Position numbers and translations under genes: made by a program. A stretch of 64,000 bases of DNA. It comes from CAYRPN01 sp964426135. GTDB lineage: Bacteria; Planctomycetota; Phycisphaerae; Phycisphaerales; Phycisphaeraceae. Shown piece by piece: positions 61,915 to 64,000 of this stretch (the first letter of the stretch is position 1; each line of letters opens with the position of its first letter). Under the pieces are notes generated by a model, which saw nothing but the letters and a program-made list of their open reading frames with translations, was not told where the DNA came from and did not search any database. The DNA lies in NCBI GenBank assembly GCA_964426135.1, contig CAYRPN010000002.1, forward strand, positions 124,001-188,000, given 5' to 3'.

Positions 61915-62742
61915 TCACCGCGTGTTCCACCCGCCGAAGCCGCTGGTGTGGGCGGTGAGGCCGACGGTCGCTCCACTGGGCGCCTTGGCGGACCACATGT
62001 GCGTGGTGGGACCGAGGCTGGTCACCGGCTGCAGTCGAACGGAATGGGCGTCGATCGCGATGTAGTTGCCGCCGCCGAAGTGCCAGGTGCCGGTGCGGTC
62101 GATGTTGGAGTGGCCGGGATCGACGCAGCATCCGTTGACGTAGGCGGCCGGGTCTTCCTCGACGATGATAGGCGTCGGCGCGGTGTTGACGGCACTGTTG
62201 CCTGGGTCGGTCCATGTCGATGTGGAAGGTATTTTGGTTTTCTTGGCTCCGGTGAAAACGAGCAGCCCTGTGTAGTCGAAAAGTCCGTTGCTGCCGACGC
62301 TGCCGCCCAAGGTCGGTCCCGTGGGGAGCGAAGGGCAGCGGTACAGTTTCCGGGCGACCTGTGCCGCCGGGCTTAGAGGTGTGGCCGCGATGGCGTCGCC
62401 CGCGCCGCCCTGAGTGCTTCCGCCCAGGTACTGCACGACCGCTCCCTCATACGTAACCGCGAAGAACGCCTCCTTGCCCATCCAGCTTCGTTTGGCCACC
62501 TCCGTGCCCGAGTAGGGCGGCAGGTAGCAGCCGGGCAGAGCAAGTTGATTGTCCGACGCGAAGCCCAGCATCGCCAGACCGAGTTGCCGCTGTTGTGACA
62601 TGCACACGACATTGCGGGCATACTCGCGCGACGCCTGGAATGAAGGCAGCAGGAGCGAAAGGATGATGACGATGATCGCCACCACAGCCAGAATCTCCGG
62701 CACGGTGAAGGCCTCGCGCTGTTTGGTGCGATGAAGTGTCAT
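61915..62742 (-). CDS. type II secretion-like pseudopilin
   Basis: This 275-residue protein begins at ATG 62742. The motif EAFTVPEILAVVAIIVIILSL differs from the standard FTLIE by Pro at the usual Ile place but keeps the Glu at position 5 after the cut. It continues LLPSFQASREYARNVVCMSQQ. The C-terminus WHFGGGNYIAIDAHSVRLQP stands where others have FxDGH. Secreted minor pilin role inferred. Confidence 0.8.
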   Translation of the reverse strand: MTLHRTKQREAFTVPEILAVVAIIVIILSLLLPSFQASREYARNVVCMSQQRQLGLAMLGFASDNQLALPGCYLPPYSGTEVAKRSWMGKEAFFAVTYEGAVVQYLGGSTQGGAGDAIAATPLSPAAQVARKLYRCPSLPTGPTLGGSVGSNGLFDYTGLLVFTGAKKTKIPSTSTWTDPGNSAVNTAPTPIIVEEDPAAYVNGCCVDPGHSNIDRTGTWHFGGGNYIAIDAHSVRLQPVTSLGPTTHMWSAKAPSGATVGLTAHTSGFGGWNTR

Positions 62743-63107
62743 GGGCAGGTCGCCGTGCCGCCGGGTGATCACGCCCCAATTATATGTCGGCGTCGTTTGC
62801 AAAGGTAGTTCAATTGGCCGCGATGATGCGACAGGGGCTGCCTGCATCGCCGGTGACGCGAATCGTGATCAGAACTCAAGGACGACGAGAAGAATGAACA
62901 TGGTCTATCTCGCATCGATTTGTTGGCAGCGGTGTCGTCGAGTGCTTTGAGTTTATTAAACGATCATTTAGACCTATTTATCGAAAAATAAGGGAATGCC
63001 CTACCCCTTCATGGTGGATTTCTGGATACCACGACCGGCTTCCTCAGCCGATAGTTCCAACTCCACGGCGGTCGCAGCGTTCAACACCGCCTGATCGGAG
63101 TGCTTCC
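62743..63107. other. intergenic region upstream of the bc-complex genes
   Basis: 365 bases without a convincing gene. The right half (about 62950-63000) is AT-rich (TTTATTAAACGATCATTTAG, ATTTATCGAAAAATAAGGG) and is the likely promoter region of the Rieske gene, but no clean -35/-10 pair stands out. Confidence 0.5.
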
Positions 63108-63710
63108 ATGTCGGCCCACGGTTCCGAGACAGCATCAACCCCGCCAGACGACGGCGACAGCCGACGATCATTCGTCGGCAAGGCGTGCGGCGCGACCATG
63201 GTCGGTGCGCTGGCCGCCAGCTACGGCACGTTGTTCACCTATGCGGGACAGTTTCTCTATCCGTCCAAGCCCACACCCAAGGCATGGATGTTCGTCATCG
63301 AGGCCGCGCGTATGACGGTCGGCGATTCGCTTTCATTCAAGACGCCCGGCGGCGCCCGCGTCGCCATCGCCCGGCAGGGGGAAAAAGGCGATGTGTCCGA
63401 TTTCATCGCGCTGTCCTCCACCTGCCCGCACCTGGGCTGCCAGGTCCACTGGGAGGGCCCGACCAACCGGTTTTTCTGTCCATGCCACAACGGCGCATTC
63501 GATCCCACCGGCAAGCCCATCTCCGGCCCGCCCGCTGACGCCGGCCAGTCGCTGCCGCAGTTCCCGCTGAAGATGGACAACGGCCTGCTTTTCATCGAGG
63601 TGGAGACGGAGTCGCTCACCGGTCTGGCGGACGCATCGGTCTCGCCATCGCCGGCGCATGGAGCCGCTCGCGCACCTGAATCGGGCGAGGGCCACGGAGG
63701 TGTCGCGTGA
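63108..63710 (+). CDS. Rieske iron-sulfur protein of a cytochrome bc complex
   Basis: This 200-residue protein has a twin-Arg segment (DSRRSFVGKACGATMVGALA) then one membrane anchor. The [2Fe-2S] site is CPHLGC (C-x-H-x-G-C) and CPCHNG (C-x2-H). It passes electrons from quinol to cytochrome c. Its stop overlaps the GTG of the next gene by four bases (GTGA), so the two are translationally coupled. The C-terminal 30 residues are Pro/Ala/Gly-rich, an unusual tail. Confidence 0.93.
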   Translation: MSAHGSETASTPPDDGDSRRSFVGKACGATMVGALAASYGTLFTYAGQFLYPSKPTPKAWMFVIEAARMTVGDSLSFKTPGGARVAIARQGEKGDVSDFIALSSTCPHLGCQVHWEGPTNRFFCPCHNGAFDPTGKPISGPPADAGQSLPQFPLKMDNGLLFIEVETESLTGLADASVSPSPAHGAARAPESGEGHGGVA

Positions 63711-64000
63711 GTACTCTTCGACGATGGTTCGCCGATCGCATTCCTGTTTCCGGCGTTCAACTGGCGGAACTAACGAATGAGCCGGTGCCCAATCATCTGA
63801 AGCGGTGGTGGTTCTGCCTGGGCGGGACGCCGGCGTATCTGTTCGTTGTGCAGATCTTCACGGGCATTCTGCTGGCGTTTTACTACGAGGCTTCGCCGCA
63901 GACCGCGTACGCCTCGGTGCGGTACATCACCGAGGAGGCGGCCTTCGGCTGGTTCATCCGCAGCGTCCACAAGTGGGCCGCCACGCTGATGATCGCCGCG
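63707..64000 (+). CDS. cytochrome b (N-terminal part; runs off the window)
   Basis: The GTG at 63707 opens a frame of 98 codons to the end of the window. It reads HLKRWWFCLGGTPAYLFVV then QIFTGILLAFYYEAS and SVHKWAATLMI, the first helices of the cytochrome b/b6 family including the first haem-ligand His in VHKW. It is co-transcribed with the Rieske gene. The rest of the gene lies beyond the window. Confidence 0.92.
   Translation, partial: MSTLRRWFADRIPVSGVQLAELTNEPVPNHLKRWWFCLGGTPAYLFVVQIFTGILLAFYYEASPQTAYASVRYITEEAAFGWFIRSVHKWAATLMIAA

Overview
The window looks like chromosomal DNA of a high-GC planctomycete, probably close to the Phycisphaerae. The evidence is family content: two sets of planctomycete cytochrome genes (PSCyt1, DUF1549/DUF1553 and Tat-signal DUF1501 proteins), a PEP-CTERM protein ending in a VPEPAS-type sorting signal, several pseudopilins with FTLIE-type N-termini, a DUF1080 protein and a SUMF1-like protein. 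No rRNA or tRNA gene was recognised.

Layout. 1-6571 (+): the end of a beta-helix/Ig-like surface protein, a FecR-domain protein, a KDPG aldolase and a TMTC-like membrane protein. 6615-20603 (-): a spermidine-synthase-like/TPM fusion, then a cluster read from 20603 downwards: DUF1501, a PPC-domain protein, a broken hicA with hicB, mntA-hepT, a DUF1549/DUF1553 protein and a PSCyt1-WD40 protein. 20962-21750 (-): a pseudopilin. 21809-26829: a chromosomal integron with intI on +, a divergent attI/Pc region and eight attC-bounded cassettes on -. 27513-35112: gcvT, a zinc-ribbon membrane protein, type III glutamine synthetase with a sigma-54-like promoter, a RbsD/FucU protein, an M19 dipeptidase and a RidA protein. 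35167-45551: a five-haem cytochrome, DUF1080, SUMF1-like, FHA, GNAT, EF-P and an XylR-type regulator. 45888-53346 (+): a PEP-CTERM LamG protein, a pseudopilin, and a second PSCyt1/DUF1549/DUF1553 plus DUF1501 pair. 53351-62742 (-): a lipoprotein, an RDD protein, TsaD, a RAYT transposase with REP palindromes, a sialate O-acetylesterase, an unknown protein, an S41 protease and a pseudopilin. 63108-64000 (+): Rieske protein and the start of cytochrome b.

Two things stand out. The first is the complete integron: its integrase keeps all catalytic residues but carries an in-frame palindromic insert. The second is a set of short tandem arrays with strict 7- or 8-base units scattered over the window. 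Some are intergenic. Three compound arrays lie in frame inside conserved genes, one in tsaD and two in the DUF1549/DUF1553 gene. A separate family of four inverted-repeat elements shares termini but has two different cores. Together with the REP/RAYT system, these suggest a genome that is being actively remodelled by small repeats.
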